NCBI RefSeq assembly: GCF_004348425.1
Contig: NZ_SMKK01000006.1
Coordinates: forward strand, 19,688 to 83,687
Direction of reading: 5' to 3'
Length of the DNA: 64,000 nucleotides
Source of the DNA: Actinomadura sp. 7K507
GTDB lineage: Bacteria; Actinomycetota; Actinomycetes; Streptosporangiales; Streptosporangiaceae
In this document: positions 36,473-47,646 of the stretch, in pieces
Layout: each line of letters opens with the position of its first letter
How positions within the stretch are numbered: position 1 is the first letter of the stretch
Notes under the pieces: model-generated
What the model was told of the DNA's origin: nothing
The model's database searches: none
Seen by the model: the letters and a program-made list of their open reading frames with translations, nothing else
Translations under genes and position numbers: made by a program

Positions 36473-37420
36473 TCACTTGCGCATGTAGACGCGGACGGCG
36501 GTGCCGTCCGGGCCCGTGTGGACGCGGACGAGGTCGGCCACCTGGTTCACCATGAGGATGCCCCGGCCGCCGTTGGGGCGCATGTCGGAGGGGTGCCGCC
36601 CGGCGAGCGGGTCGGCGATCGTCCCGGCGTCCCGGATCTCGCAGAGGACGTGGCCGTCCTCCGCCCACAGCCGCGCGGTGCCCGCCCCGCCGCCGTGCAG
36701 GCAGGAGTTGGCGGCGAGCTCGTTCACGGCGAGCTCCAGATCGCCCACCGCGTCGGCGGCGAGGCCGAGGCGCGCCGCGTGCCGGCAGGCGAACTCGCGG
36801 ACGAGCGGCAGCGCGTCGAGGTCGAAGCTCATCGAGACGGCGCCAGGCGGCTCCGGCAGCGGACGGTTGTAGGCGCGCACGATCCGGTCGGGCGCGTAGT
36901 CGCCGCTCACGTGCTCGCCGCGGTGGTCGATCACCACCGGGTGGGTGGCGCGGGCGTCGGCGATCGCGGCCGGCGGCAGGCCGGCCACGTCGTAGGGGCA
37001 CAGGATCGACACCTCGCGCCCCTCGAACGCGAGGTTGATCAGTGCCTCGTGCTGGGCGCAGGCCGGGTACTCGGCGACCGACCGGCCGGGCCAGACCGGC
37101 TCGCCGATGATCCGCACGCGCCCCGCGGTGTGCCGGTCGGCGAACTCGCGCAGGACCCCCGGGATGATGCGGCCCGGGTTGCGTCCCGCCTCGGACATGT
37201 CCAGCCAGGTGACCCCGTCGGCCGCCGGGCCCAGTGCCGCGCGCAGCGCGCCCAGGCGGGCGCCCGGCACCGCCACGGCCACCGGCTCGCCGGCCTCGCG
37301 GCCCGCGCGGACGAACGGCACGGTGCCGGCGAGGTACTCTCCGTCGTCGCGGTAGAGGAGAGCGGGGTGGGCGAACGCGCCGCGCGGCAGCCGACCCGGC
37401 CCCCCGGGCCTCTGGCTCAT
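36473..37420 (-). CDS. MEDS-HATPase anti-sigma-type regulatory kinase
   Basis: 315 residues. An N-terminal MEDS domain (about 15-175; AFAHPALLYRDDGEYLAGTVPFV, GEPVWPGRS and CPYDVAGLP) is followed by a Spo0F/RsbW-like HATPase at 190-315, with ELAVNELAANSCLHG (N box) and DAGTIADPLAG and GGRGILMVNQVAD (G boxes). This is the common actinomycete pairing that senses small molecules and regulates a sigma factor or anti-sigma antagonist by binding or phosphorylation. No partner is adjacent. Confidence 0.85.
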   Translation of the reverse strand: MSQRPGGPGRLPRGAFAHPALLYRDDGEYLAGTVPFVRAGREAGEPVAVAVPGARLGALRAALGPAADGVTWLDMSEAGRNPGRIIPGVLREFADRHTAGRVRIIGEPVWPGRSVAEYPACAQHEALINLAFEGREVSILCPYDVAGLPPAAIADARATHPVVIDHRGEHVSGDYAPDRIVRAYNRPLPEPPGAVSMSFDLDALPLVREFACRHAARLGLAADAVGDLELAVNELAANSCLHGGGAGTARLWAEDGHVLCEIRDAGTIADPLAGRHPSDMRPNGGRGILMVNQVADLVRVHTGPDGTAVRVYMRK

Positions 37421-37666
37421 CGCGCGGTCACTCCGTTCGGGACGATGTCGAATGCACGTGCATCAGATCGAGGGTACGCGGCGGGGGACGCTCGCGCGAG
37501 GGCGACCTGCACGCGCATCCCCCGAGGTCAGACGAATACTTCTGCTGAACAACGGCCAACTCCACGATTACCCGCTGGTGACCCACGAAAACCAGGTGAT
37601 GACCGTAAAATCACGTTTCTGGCCATCGAAACGCCTCCGCGCGCCGCCGAATCGCTTCCGCGAAGA

Positions 37667-38755
37667 TCACCGGTCCCGCAGGATCGCCGCGTCCACCACA
37701 TCGGTCAGCCGGCCGCGCCTGCGGTAGGCGCCGCGCTGCCGCTCGGCGCCGGTCCCGCCCGTCAGCAGGCGGCGGAGGCCGCGGGCGGCGGCGCCGAGGT
37801 CCCCGCTGTCGCGCAGCGCGGGCAGCACGTGCGCCAGCAGGTCGCCCGCCAGCTCCCGGAAACCGGCCGGCCGGCCCGTGCGCACGTCCACGCCCGTCCC
37901 GGCCAGGCCGTCCCGCGCCGCCAGCCAGTACGCCGCGCGCAGCATCTCCTGAGACGGGTCGGGGGGCCGCTCGCCCGCGTCCACCGCCGCGGCCGAGACC
38001 TGCACCAGCGCCCGGATGAGCGCGGCGAACACGGCGGCGTCACCGGCGGTCGGGGCGACGTCGGCGAGCCGGATCTCCACGGTGGGCAGGCGCGCCGACG
38101 GCCGCACGTCCCAGAAGATCGTGCCGGTGTCCATCAGGGCGCCGCAGTCCAGCAGCGTCCCGACGAGATCGTCGTAGTGCGCCGACGACTCGAAGAACGG
38201 CGGCGGGCCCGCCACCGGCCACCGCGCCCACGCCATCACCCGCCAGCACGAGTGGCCGGTGTCGCGCCCGGCCCAGTACGGCGAGTTCGCCGTCATGGCC
38301 AGCAGTGTCGGCAGCCAGGGGCGCAGATGGTTGCTGACCTGGATCGCGCGCTCCCGGTCGGGCATCTCCACGTGGACGTGGCAGGAGCAGATGCTCTGCT
38401 CGTCGTCCAGGCCCCGGTAGACCGCGCGGCTTTCGGCGTAGCGCTGACCGCCGCTGATCGGGGCGGGGATCACCTCGCCCAGCACGGGCGTCCCGGTCGC
38501 GGCGAGCCGGACGCCCTCGGCGGCGGCGGCCGCCGCCATCGCCGACCGCATCGACCGGACCTGCTCGTCGAGCTTGTCCAGGTCGTCGCACGGCGGCGTC
38601 TTGGCCTCGGCGAGGAAGTCGACCAGCTCGGTGGAGGCGCGCTCGCCCAGCGTGGCGGTCGCCCGCCGCACGACGGCGGCGGCCCGGGGGACGACCTCCC
38701 GGGAGACGGGATCGACGACGAAGTACTCTTCCTCGATACCGAAACGCAGGGCCAT
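37667..38755 (-). CDS. YbdK-type carboxylate-amine ligase (GCS2 family)
   Basis: 362 residues from the ATG at 38753-38755; a longer frame to 38785 exists. GCS2 glutamate-cysteine ligase-like fold: GIEEEYFVVDP at 6-16, ELVDFLAEAKTP near 44, CSCHVHVEMPDRERAI near 125, NSPYW near 155, and PTVEIRLADVAPT near 228. YbdK proteins have weak glutamate-cysteine ligase activity in vitro; actinomycetes have several paralogs and use mycothiol, so the true substrate is unclear. Stands alone. Confidence 0.85.
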   Translation of the reverse strand: MALRFGIEEEYFVVDPVSREVVPRAAAVVRRATATLGERASTELVDFLAEAKTPPCDDLDKLDEQVRSMRSAMAAAAAAEGVRLAATGTPVLGEVIPAPISGGQRYAESRAVYRGLDDEQSICSCHVHVEMPDRERAIQVSNHLRPWLPTLLAMTANSPYWAGRDTGHSCWRVMAWARWPVAGPPPFFESSAHYDDLVGTLLDCGALMDTGTIFWDVRPSARLPTVEIRLADVAPTAGDAAVFAALIRALVQVSAAAVDAGERPPDPSQEMLRAAYWLAARDGLAGTGVDVRTGRPAGFRELAGDLLAHVLPALRDSGDLGAAARGLRRLLTGGTGAERQRGAYRRRGRLTDVVDAAILRDR

Positions 38756-38840
38756 CCCACCACCTCGGGCTCGGGGGCGACGCAACGGCCACTCACTCCG
38801 ACCGTACGTGGTCGCCGCCCCGTTCGCACCCGCCGGAAGG

Positions 38841-39023
38841 TCAGGGGCCGCTATCGAAGAAGTACAGCGACAGCGCGATGAGGTGGGTGACGACCACCAC
38901 GCCGATGCCGAAGAAGAACAGGAACTTGGCGGGGGCGTGCGGGAAGACCTTGCCCGGCTTGAGAGGCCCGCGTTCGCGCTGCCGTGCGGCGATCCGCTCC
39001 TCGAGCGGAGGACGGCCGAACAA
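38841..39023 (-). CDS. Small single-pass membrane protein A
   Basis: 60 residues. A charged N-terminal half (LEERIAARQRERGPLKPGK) is followed by one membrane helix at 33-54 (KFLFFFGIGVVVVTHLIALSLYF). I recognise no characterised family, but the layout is typical of conserved small actinomycete membrane proteins. It starts 2 bp after the stop of the next small membrane protein gene, so they form a pair. Confidence 0.65.
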   Translation of the reverse strand: MFGRPPLEERIAARQRERGPLKPGKVFPHAPAKFLFFFGIGVVVVTHLIALSLYFFDSGP

Positions 39024-39025
39024 CG

Positions 39026-39235
39026 CTACTGCTGGGGCTCGTCGACGACGACGTCGGACATGATGTCGACGGCCAGCGCGACGATGCCGCCGAGCACGGT
39101 CACCGCCGCCCCGATCCCGAAGACGATCCAGTCCGGGCCCATGACCATGCCGACGCCGCCGATGGTGAACCCGATGAAGATGATGGTCACGGCGACCCAG
39201 GACTTGGGGCGTCCGGCGTGGTGGCCAGTCGACAT
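39026..39235 (-). CDS. Small two-helix membrane protein B
   Basis: 69 residues with two hydrophobic segments at about 12-33 and 37-60 (VAVTIIFIGFTIGGVGMVMG and FGIGAAVTVLGGIVALAVDI). First gene of a two-gene unit with the single-pass protein downstream. The pair could form a small membrane complex; no function is known. Confidence 0.65.
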   Translation of the reverse strand: MSTGHHAGRPKSWVAVTIIFIGFTIGGVGMVMGPDWIVFGIGAAVTVLGGIVALAVDIMSDVVVDEPQQ

Positions 39236-39373
39236 GCGTTCGTCATCCTCACAGGCTCGGTCGGGGGCTGCTTCTGTCGGGGTCTACGACGCCGAACTCT
39301 AGCAACGCCCCTCGCCGAAGGCCCCTCCGGGGTATGCCGTGGACCGCCGGAGAGCAGGCTCCCGGCGGAGGCG

Positions 39374-40552
39374 TCAGACGAACGCGCCGTGCCCGGTCGC
39401 CGCGCGCCCGACGATCAGCGTGTTGATCTCCCTGGTGCCCTCGTAGGAGTAGAGCGCCTCGGCGTCGGCGACGAACCGCCCGATGTCGTAGTCGAGCACG
39501 ATCCCGTTGCCGGCCATCAGCTCGCGCGCCCAGCCGACCACCTCCCGCATGCGGGTGGTGCAGTGCGCCTTGGCGAGCGCCGAGTGCTCGTCGCGGTAGC
39601 GGCCGCTGTCCTGGAGCTGGGCGAGCCGCACCACCATGCCGAGCGCGGCCGTGGTGTTGCCGAGCATCTTGACCAGCAGGTCCTGGACGAGCTGGAACCG
39701 GGCGATCGGCCGGCCGAACTGCTCGCGCTCCACCGCGTAGTCGCGGGCGATCTCGTAGGCGGCGAGCATGACGCCGACGGCCTGCCAGGCGACGCCGCTG
39801 CGCGTCCGGCGCAGGATCGCCGCCGTGTCCTTGAAGCTGTTCGCCCCCGCGAGCCGGTCGGCCTCGGGGACGCGGCAGTCCTCCAGGACGATGTCGGCGT
39901 TCTGGACGGTCCGCAGCGCGATCTTGTTCTCGATGCGGGTGGCGGTGAACCCGGGCGTGTCCTTGCCGACGACGAAACCCTTCACCTGGTCGTCCGCCTC
40001 GTCCTTCGCCCACACGACGGTGTGGTCGGCGAACGTGGCGTTGCCGATCCAGCGCTTGGCGCCGTTCAGCACCCACTCGTGGCCGTCGCGGCGCGCGGTG
40101 GTGCGCAGCCCGAGCGCAACGTCCGACCCGCCCTCGGGCTCGGTGAGCGCGAACGCGCCGATCTTCTCCATCCGCCCCATCGCGGGCAGCCACCGCTCGC
40201 GCTGCTCCTGTGAGCCGCACCGGCCGATGCTGCCCATCGCGAGGCCGCTGTGGACGCCGAAGAACGTGGACATGGACGGGTCCACGCGGGCCATGTCCAT
40301 CGCGAGGAACCCGGTCAGCAGGCTGCTCGGCTTCTCGCCAGGGCACTCGTCGTGGGGGAGCCCGGCGATGCCGAGCTCGCCGAAGCCGGGGATCAGGTCG
40401 TGCGGGAACTCGGCCCGCGCCCAGCAGTCGTTCGCGATCGGCGCGACCTTCGAGTCCAGGAAGGCGCGCACCCGCCCGACGATCTCCTGTTCCCGATCAT
40501 CGAGCAGTTCCTGCATTTGGTAGAGGTCACCGGGGAGGTTTTCCAAGGTCAT
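39374..40552 (-). CDS. Acyl-CoA dehydrogenase, glutaryl-CoA dehydrogenase-like
   Basis: 392 residues from the ATG at 40552, which has GGGAGG 6 bp upstream; a longer frame reaches 40801. FAD-dependent enzyme oxidising acyl-CoA at the alpha-beta position. FAD/substrate motif FALTEPEGGSDVALGLRTTA near 130, then WVLNGAKRWIGNATFADHTVVWAK. The catalytic base lies in YSYEGTREINTLIVGRAATGHGAF at the C terminus, the position used by glutaryl-CoA dehydrogenase. It diverges from mutA across 130 bp; a lysine or odd-chain/dicarboxylate degradation role feeding propionyl-CoA metabolism is plausible but inferred. Confidence 0.85.
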   Translation of the reverse strand: MTLENLPGDLYQMQELLDDREQEIVGRVRAFLDSKVAPIANDCWARAEFPHDLIPGFGELGIAGLPHDECPGEKPSSLLTGFLAMDMARVDPSMSTFFGVHSGLAMGSIGRCGSQEQRERWLPAMGRMEKIGAFALTEPEGGSDVALGLRTTARRDGHEWVLNGAKRWIGNATFADHTVVWAKDEADDQVKGFVVGKDTPGFTATRIENKIALRTVQNADIVLEDCRVPEADRLAGANSFKDTAAILRRTRSGVAWQAVGVMLAAYEIARDYAVEREQFGRPIARFQLVQDLLVKMLGNTTAALGMVVRLAQLQDSGRYRDEHSALAKAHCTTRMREVVGWARELMAGNGIVLDYDIGRFVADAEALYSYEGTREINTLIVGRAATGHGAFV

Positions 40553-40682
40553 GGACCCTCCCTTCCCGGAGCCCGCACCGTTAACCTGCGCACCCCGCCC
40601 GGTCCTGGGCGGACGCGCGGTTCCCCCGGCAGTGGGACCCCGGTTCAGAGCGGGATTCGGTCGCTCGCCTACGATCCAGGGC

Positions 40683-42526
40683 ATGACGGTGCCGCCTGAC
40701 GAACTCGAACTGGCCGCCGCCTTCCCCCCGGCCGAACGCGACCGGTGGCGGGAGATGGTGAAGGGGGTGCTGCGCAAATCCGGCGCGGCGACGGAGGACA
40801 CCCCCCTCGATGAGATCGAGGGTCTGCTGACCCGCGAGTCGTGCGACGGGGTGCCGATCGCCGCGCTCTACACGCGCGACGACGCCCCGCCGGGACGCCC
40901 CGGGCTCGCGCCGTACGTCCGCGAGGTGCGGCCGGACGGCGAGGGCGTCGCCGGGTGGGACGTCCGGCAGCGGCACGCGCACCCCGATCCGGCGGTCACC
41001 CGGGAGGCGGTCCTCGCCGACCTGGAGAACGGCGCCACCTCCCTGTGGCTGCGGCTCGGCGACGGCGGGCTGCCCGTGACCGGGCTCGCCGAGGCGCTGC
41101 GCGGCGTCCTCCTCGACCTCGCGCCGGTCGTGCTGGACGCCGGGCGGCAGACGGCCGAGGCCGCGGAGGCGTTCCTGGCCCTGGTGACCGAGCGCGGGAA
41201 CGCGGCGGACGCGTCCGGCAACCTCGGCGCCGACCCGCTCGGGCTCGCGGCCCGCACCGGGACGCCCGGCCCGCTGGAGGGCGCCGCCGACCTGGCCGTC
41301 CGCTGCGTCCGCGAGTTCCCGAAGCTGCGCGCCGTCGTCGCCGACGGGACCCCCTACCACGACGCGGGCGGCGGCGACGCCGAGGAGCTCGGCGCGGCCG
41401 TCGCGGCGGGCGTCGCCTACCTGCGGGCCCTGACCGGCGCGGGGCTGAGCGCGGACGAGGCGTTCGGGCAGATCGAGTTCCGCCTCGCCGTGAACGCCGA
41501 CCAGTTCTCCTCGATCGCCAAGCTCCGCGCGCTGCGCCGCCTGTGGGCGCGGGTGGCCGAGGTCAGCGGGGCAGCCGAGGGGACCTCCGCGCGCGTCCAC
41601 GCGGTGACGTCGTCGGCGATGATGACGCGGCGCGACCCGTGGGTGAACATGCTCCGCACCACGATCGCGACGTTCGCCGCCGGGACCGGCGGCGCCGACG
41701 CGGTGACCGTCCAGCCGTTCGACGCCCGGCTCGGGCTGCCGGACGGCTTCGCCCGCCGCATCGCCCGCAACACCCAGACGCTGCTGCTGGAGGAGTCGAG
41801 CCTCGCGCGCGTCGTCGACCCGGCCGGCGGATCCTGGTACACCGAGAGCCTCACCGAGGGGCTGGCCCAGGCCGCCTGGACGTGGTTCACCGAGATCGAG
41901 AAGGCCGGAGGCCTCGCCGCCGCCCTCGAATCGGGGCTCGTCGCCGAGCGGCTCGCCGCGACCTGGGCGCGGCGCCGCGCGGACATCGCCCGGCGCAAGG
42001 CCCCGCTCACCGGCGTCAGCGAGTTCCCCAACCTCGACGAAACCCTGCCCGAGCGGGAGCCGGCCCCGGACGCACCGGACGGGCGGACCCGGGGCGAACC
42101 ATGCGGCGGCCTGCCCGTCGTCACGTACGCGCAGGACTTCGAGGCGCTCCGCGACCGCTCAGACGCCCACGCCGGCGCGACCGGCGCCCGCCCCCGGGTG
42201 TTCCTCGCGACGCTCGGGCCCATCGCCGTCCACACGGCCCGCGCCTCGTTCGCCGCCAACCTGTTCCAGGCGGGCGGGATCGAGACGGTCAGCGGCGCAC
42301 CCGAGGAGTTCGGCACGTCCGGCACGTCCGTCGCCTGCCTCTGCTCAAGCGACAAGGTGTACGGCGAGCAGGCCGCGGAGGCGGCGAGGGTTCTGCGCGA
42401 AGCGGGTGCGGTGAAGGTCTGGCTCGCGGGTAAGGGAACGTATGAGGGGGTCGACTCCGGCGTGTACGCGGGATGCGACGCGATCGGGGTTCTGGAGACC
42501 ACCCTCCACGAGCTGGGAGTGAACGA

Positions 42527-42530
<4 letters not shown>
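40683..42530 (+). CDS. mutA: Methylmalonyl-CoA mutase small subunit
   Basis: 615 residues from the ATG at 40683. Forms the structural partner of MutB. Matches the MutA pattern: ELAAAFPPA at the start, [22 protein letters not shown], a TIM-barrel with [55 protein letters not shown] and [28 protein letters not shown]. The C-terminal domain is a B12-domain-like fold, but it lacks the DxHxxG motif found in MutB, as expected for the small subunit. Its stop overlaps the mutB start as ATGA. Confidence 0.95.
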
Positions 42531-44736
<2,206 letters not shown>

Positions 44737-44740
<4 letters not shown>

Positions 44741-45720
44741 AGCCCGGCCTCGACGAGTACGCCGCCGGGGTGCGCGAGGGGTCGCGGGCGTGGATCGCGC
44801 GGGCGATCACGCTCGTGGAGTCGGGCCGCCCCGACCACCGGGAGCTCGCCCAGAAGCTGCTGGTCGAGCTGACCCCGCACGCCGGGAACGCGCGCCGTGT
44901 CGGGATCACCGGGGTGCCCGGCGTCGGCAAGTCCACGTTCATCGACGCGCTCGGCACCCGCCTCACGGGGGAGGGGCACGGGGTCGCGGTGCTCGCCGTG
45001 GACCCGTCCTCGACCCGGACGGGCGGCAGCATCCTCGGCGACAAGACCCGCATGCAGCGCCTCGCCGCCGACCCGAAGGCGTTCATCCGGCCCTCGCCCA
45101 CGGCCGGGACCCTCGGCGGCGTCGCCAAGGCCACCCGTGAGGCGATGGTCGTCATGGAGGCCGCCGGGTACGACGTCGTCCTCGTCGAGACGGTCGGCGT
45201 CGGCCAGTCCGAGACCGCCGTCGCCGAGATGGTCGACTCGTTCCTGTTCCTGACCCTCGCCCGCACCGGCGACCAGCTCCAGGGCATCAAGAAGGGCGTG
45301 CTGGAACTGGCCGACGTCATCGCGGTCAACAAGGCCGACGGCGAGCACAAGATGGAGGCCAAGCGCGCCGCCCGCGAGCTGTCGGGTGCGCTGCGGCTGC
45401 TGCGCAGCGACGAGCGGCTCCGCGACACCCCCGTCCTGACCTGCAGCGCCAAGGACGGCACCGGGCTGGACGAGGTGTGGGACGAGCTCGTCGGGCACCA
45501 GGAGCGGCTGCGCGAGTCCGGCGAGCTGGAGACCCGCCGCAGGCGGCAGCAGGTCGGCTGGACGTGGGCGATGGTCCGCGAACGCCTCCTCGCGGAGCTG
45601 CACGCGCACCCCGACGTCCGGACGCTGGCGCCCGGACTGGAACGGGAGGTCGCCGACGGCGCCCTCACCCCCGCCCTCGCCGCCGAGCGCATCCTGGAGG
45701 CGTTCTCGCGGGGCCGCTGA
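44737..45720 (+). CDS. meaB: MeaB-type GTPase, mutase chaperone
   Basis: 327 residues. Protects and reloads methylmalonyl-CoA mutase. G3E GTPase: Walker [19 protein letters not shown] near 60, [22 protein letters not shown] near 90, [12 protein letters not shown] near 150 and base-recognition NKAD near 192. I set the start at GTG 44737, which overlaps the mutB stop as GTGA. An upstream ATG-based frame would overlap mutB by nearly 950 bp and is not real. Confidence 0.95.
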
Positions 45721-45798
45721 CTTCCGTTCCCGCAGTCCGTTACCCCGGGTTGCCGAGGGTCCCGGTCGCGCCGCGCGACGATCAGGTACAACAGTCGG

Positions 45799-46782
45799 AT
45801 GGACGTCATCGCGGTCGATGATCCGACGGACGCGCAGATCCAGGGGTGGCACGACGTGCTCACCGCCGTGCACGCCGCCGACCCGGCAGCCGAGCCCGCG
45901 CCCGACCCGGAGCGGACGGCCCGGGGACTGCTCGGCGCCGAGCCCGGAGCCCGGCGGCGGCTGTGGGCCGTGACCGGCGGCGGGCACATGGTCGCGGTCG
46001 CCGCGCTGCGGCTGCCCGGCGATCCCGGCGCCGGCCGCCCCGGCGAGATCGACATCCAGGTCCGCCCCGGGCACCGCCGCCGAGGCCTCGGCGGCCGGCT
46101 GCTCACCGTCGCCGCCGGGGCGCTGCGCGCCGACGGACGCACCAGCGTGATCGCGCAGGTCCTCGCGGGGACGCCCGCCGTCCCGTTCCTGGAGTCGCAC
46201 GGCTTCGAATGCGTGCTGACCCTGCGCGGCATGCTGCTCCGCCTGGACGACGTCCCGGCCGGGCGCGTGGCCCGCCTCCTGGCCGGAGGCCCCGAGGGTT
46301 ACCGCCTCGTCCGCTGGCGGGGAGCCGTCCCGGACGAGCACGCCGCCGCGCTGGCCCGCGCGAAGCACGCCATGGCGGACCCCGCCGAGTACGAGGCGGC
46401 GGTCTGGGACGCGCACCGCGTCCGCGAGATGGCCGAGATCGTCGCCAAGCGCGGCGACGACCTCTACACCGTCGCCGCCCTGTCCGGCGGCGCCATCGCG
46501 GGGTTCACCGAGGTCGTCGTCCCGGACGGCTGCACCGGCCGCGCCGCCCAGTACGACACCGCCGTCGTCCCCGAGCACCGCGGCAGGCGCATCGGCATCT
46601 GGGTGAAGGCGGCCATGCTCGACTGGCTGGCCGAGGCGCGGCCCGGCGTCCGCGAGATCGAGACCGAGAACGCGGGCGACAACGCCCACATGCTCGCCGT
46701 GAACGAGGAACTCGGCTTCCGCGCGGAACGCGAGTCGATGGAATACCAGGCCGCCGTCACCGCACTGCCCGGCGCCCCCTGA
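45799..46782 (+). CDS. Double GNAT-domain N-acetyltransferase
   Basis: 327 residues. The first GNAT domain (about 1-160) has the acetyl-CoA motif IDIQVRPGHRRRGLGGRLL. The second (about 175-320) has QYDTAVVPEHRGRRIGIWVKAAML and ENAGDNAHMLAVNEELGFR. Tandem GNAT proteins in actinomycetes include mycothiol synthase, MshD; the N-terminal sequence here does not clearly match MshD, so the substrate is open. It starts 78 bp after meaB. Confidence 0.8.
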   Translation: MDVIAVDDPTDAQIQGWHDVLTAVHAADPAAEPAPDPERTARGLLGAEPGARRRLWAVTGGGHMVAVAALRLPGDPGAGRPGEIDIQVRPGHRRRGLGGRLLTVAAGALRADGRTSVIAQVLAGTPAVPFLESHGFECVLTLRGMLLRLDDVPAGRVARLLAGGPEGYRLVRWRGAVPDEHAAALARAKHAMADPAEYEAAVWDAHRVREMAEIVAKRGDDLYTVAALSGGAIAGFTEVVVPDGCTGRAAQYDTAVVPEHRGRRIGIWVKAAMLDWLAEARPGVREIETENAGDNAHMLAVNEELGFRAERESMEYQAAVTALPGAP

Positions 46783-46873
46783 CCACCGGGCCTTCACCGC
46801 CCTTCTGAACCGTCCGGGCAGGTGCCGGACGCGAAAACACGTTGCCCCGCCGCCGCTGTCTCGGCACTCTTAT

Positions 46874-46903
46874 GGAGGCTTCCGGGAATGCCCGGGAGCC
46901 TCC
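46874..46903. terminator. Long hairpin between the GNAT gene and the tRNA
   Basis: 13-bp arms (GGAGGCTTCCGGG / CCCGGGAGCCTCC, one mismatch) with the 4-base loop AATG, 91 bp after the GNAT stop and 16 bp before the tRNA. It most likely terminates upstream transcription and insulates the tRNA; a processing role is possible. Confidence 0.55.
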
Positions 46904-46919
46904 AGAATTGCCGGAGTAT

Positions 46920-46990
46920 TCCCTTGTGGTTCAACGGCAGAACTCCGCACCGTTAATGCGGATATCCAGGTTCGAATCCTGGCGGGGGAG
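46920..46990 (+). tRNA. tRNA-Asn-like gene, anticodon GTT, atypical
   Basis: 71 nt cloverleaf. Acceptor TCCCTTG pairs with CGGGGGA with two G-U pairs; D stem GTTC/GAAC with a 7-base loop; anticodon stem CCGCA/TGCGG with loop CCGTTAA; 4-base variable loop; T arm CCAGG-TTCGAAT-CCTGG; discriminator G and no encoded CCA. The anticodon is GTT. Position 33 is C instead of the nearly universal U, and the D and variable loops are short, so this looks like a diverged extra copy. It is followed 26 bp later by an HNH nuclease gene. Confidence 0.75.
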
Positions 46991-47015
46991 CGGCACGAGG
47001 GTGGGGAGGTGACCG

Positions 47016-47456
47016 ATGAACGTGCTCGTCCTGAACGCGTCGTACGAGCCCTTACAAAGGGTCGACCTGCGGCACGCCATCCGCATGCTGGTTCGCGGGG
47101 TGGCGGTCGTCGAGGAGGCGGAGGAGGGCCGGACCTTCGGCCGTTTCCCGGTACCGCGGGTCCTGCGGCTCGTCCGGTACGTCGCGATGCGCTGGCGGCA
47201 CGGCAGGCGCCCGCCGTGGAGCAAGCGCGGCGTGTACCTGCGCGACCGGGGCGGCTGCTGCTACTGCGGCAGGCGCGGCAACACCATCGACCACGTCCAC
47301 CCGCAGTCGCGCGGCGGCGGGAACACCTGGGAGAACACCGTCCTGGCATGTGGCAGATGCAACAACCGCAAGGGCGACCGGACGGTCGCCGAAGCCGGGC
47401 TGCGGCTGATCTCCCGGCCGCGGGTCCCGCGCTGGGAGGAGCTCGTCGGGCCATGA
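47016..47456 (+). CDS. HNH endonuclease-domain protein next to a tRNA
   Basis: 146 residues. HNH domain at about 75-128: YLRDRGGCCYCGRRGNTIDHVHPQSRGGGNTWENTVLACGRCNNRKGD in pieces, with two CxxC zinc pairs (CCYC, CGRC), the DHV histidine and the NNRKGD end. The conserved start MNVLVLNASYEPLQRVDLRHAIRMLVRG is shared by a widespread actinomycete HNH family. Ribosome site GGGAGG is 7 bp upstream. It may be transcribed with the tRNA. A function in DNA repair or defence is unproven. Confidence 0.85.
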   Translation: MNVLVLNASYEPLQRVDLRHAIRMLVRGVAVVEEAEEGRTFGRFPVPRVLRLVRYVAMRWRHGRRPPWSKRGVYLRDRGGCCYCGRRGNTIDHVHPQSRGGGNTWENTVLACGRCNNRKGDRTVAEAGLRLISRPRVPRWEELVGP

Positions 47457-47646
47457 GGGGGAGCGCCGGGGCCCGTCCCGGCGCGGCGGGTGTGAGGGCC
47501 GGGCCGCCACACGGCGTCCCGGCCCTCGCCTGTACGCTTCTGGTAGCTCTCGTGTGACTCTATGTGTTTCGTGAAGCTTCTGAGACTAAATGGGCGATTG
47601 TGGTAGCGTGCCGCCAATCTTGAGCTTTGTTATTGAGGAGTGATCT

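Noticed and set aside
37452..37727. 91-codon + strand ORF in the gap between the MEDS-HATPase and GCS2 genes
   Set aside because: Overlaps the end of the GCS2 gene on the other strand and has no family resemblance; the lower-GC stretch near 37520-37650 is better read as promoter DNA of the MEDS-HATPase gene or simple intergenic sequence.
40553..40682. Possible cobalamin riboswitch before mutA
   Set aside because: The gap is only about 130 bp and shared by divergent promoters; no B12-box-like conserved segment is visible. A covariance-model search (Rfam) would settle it.
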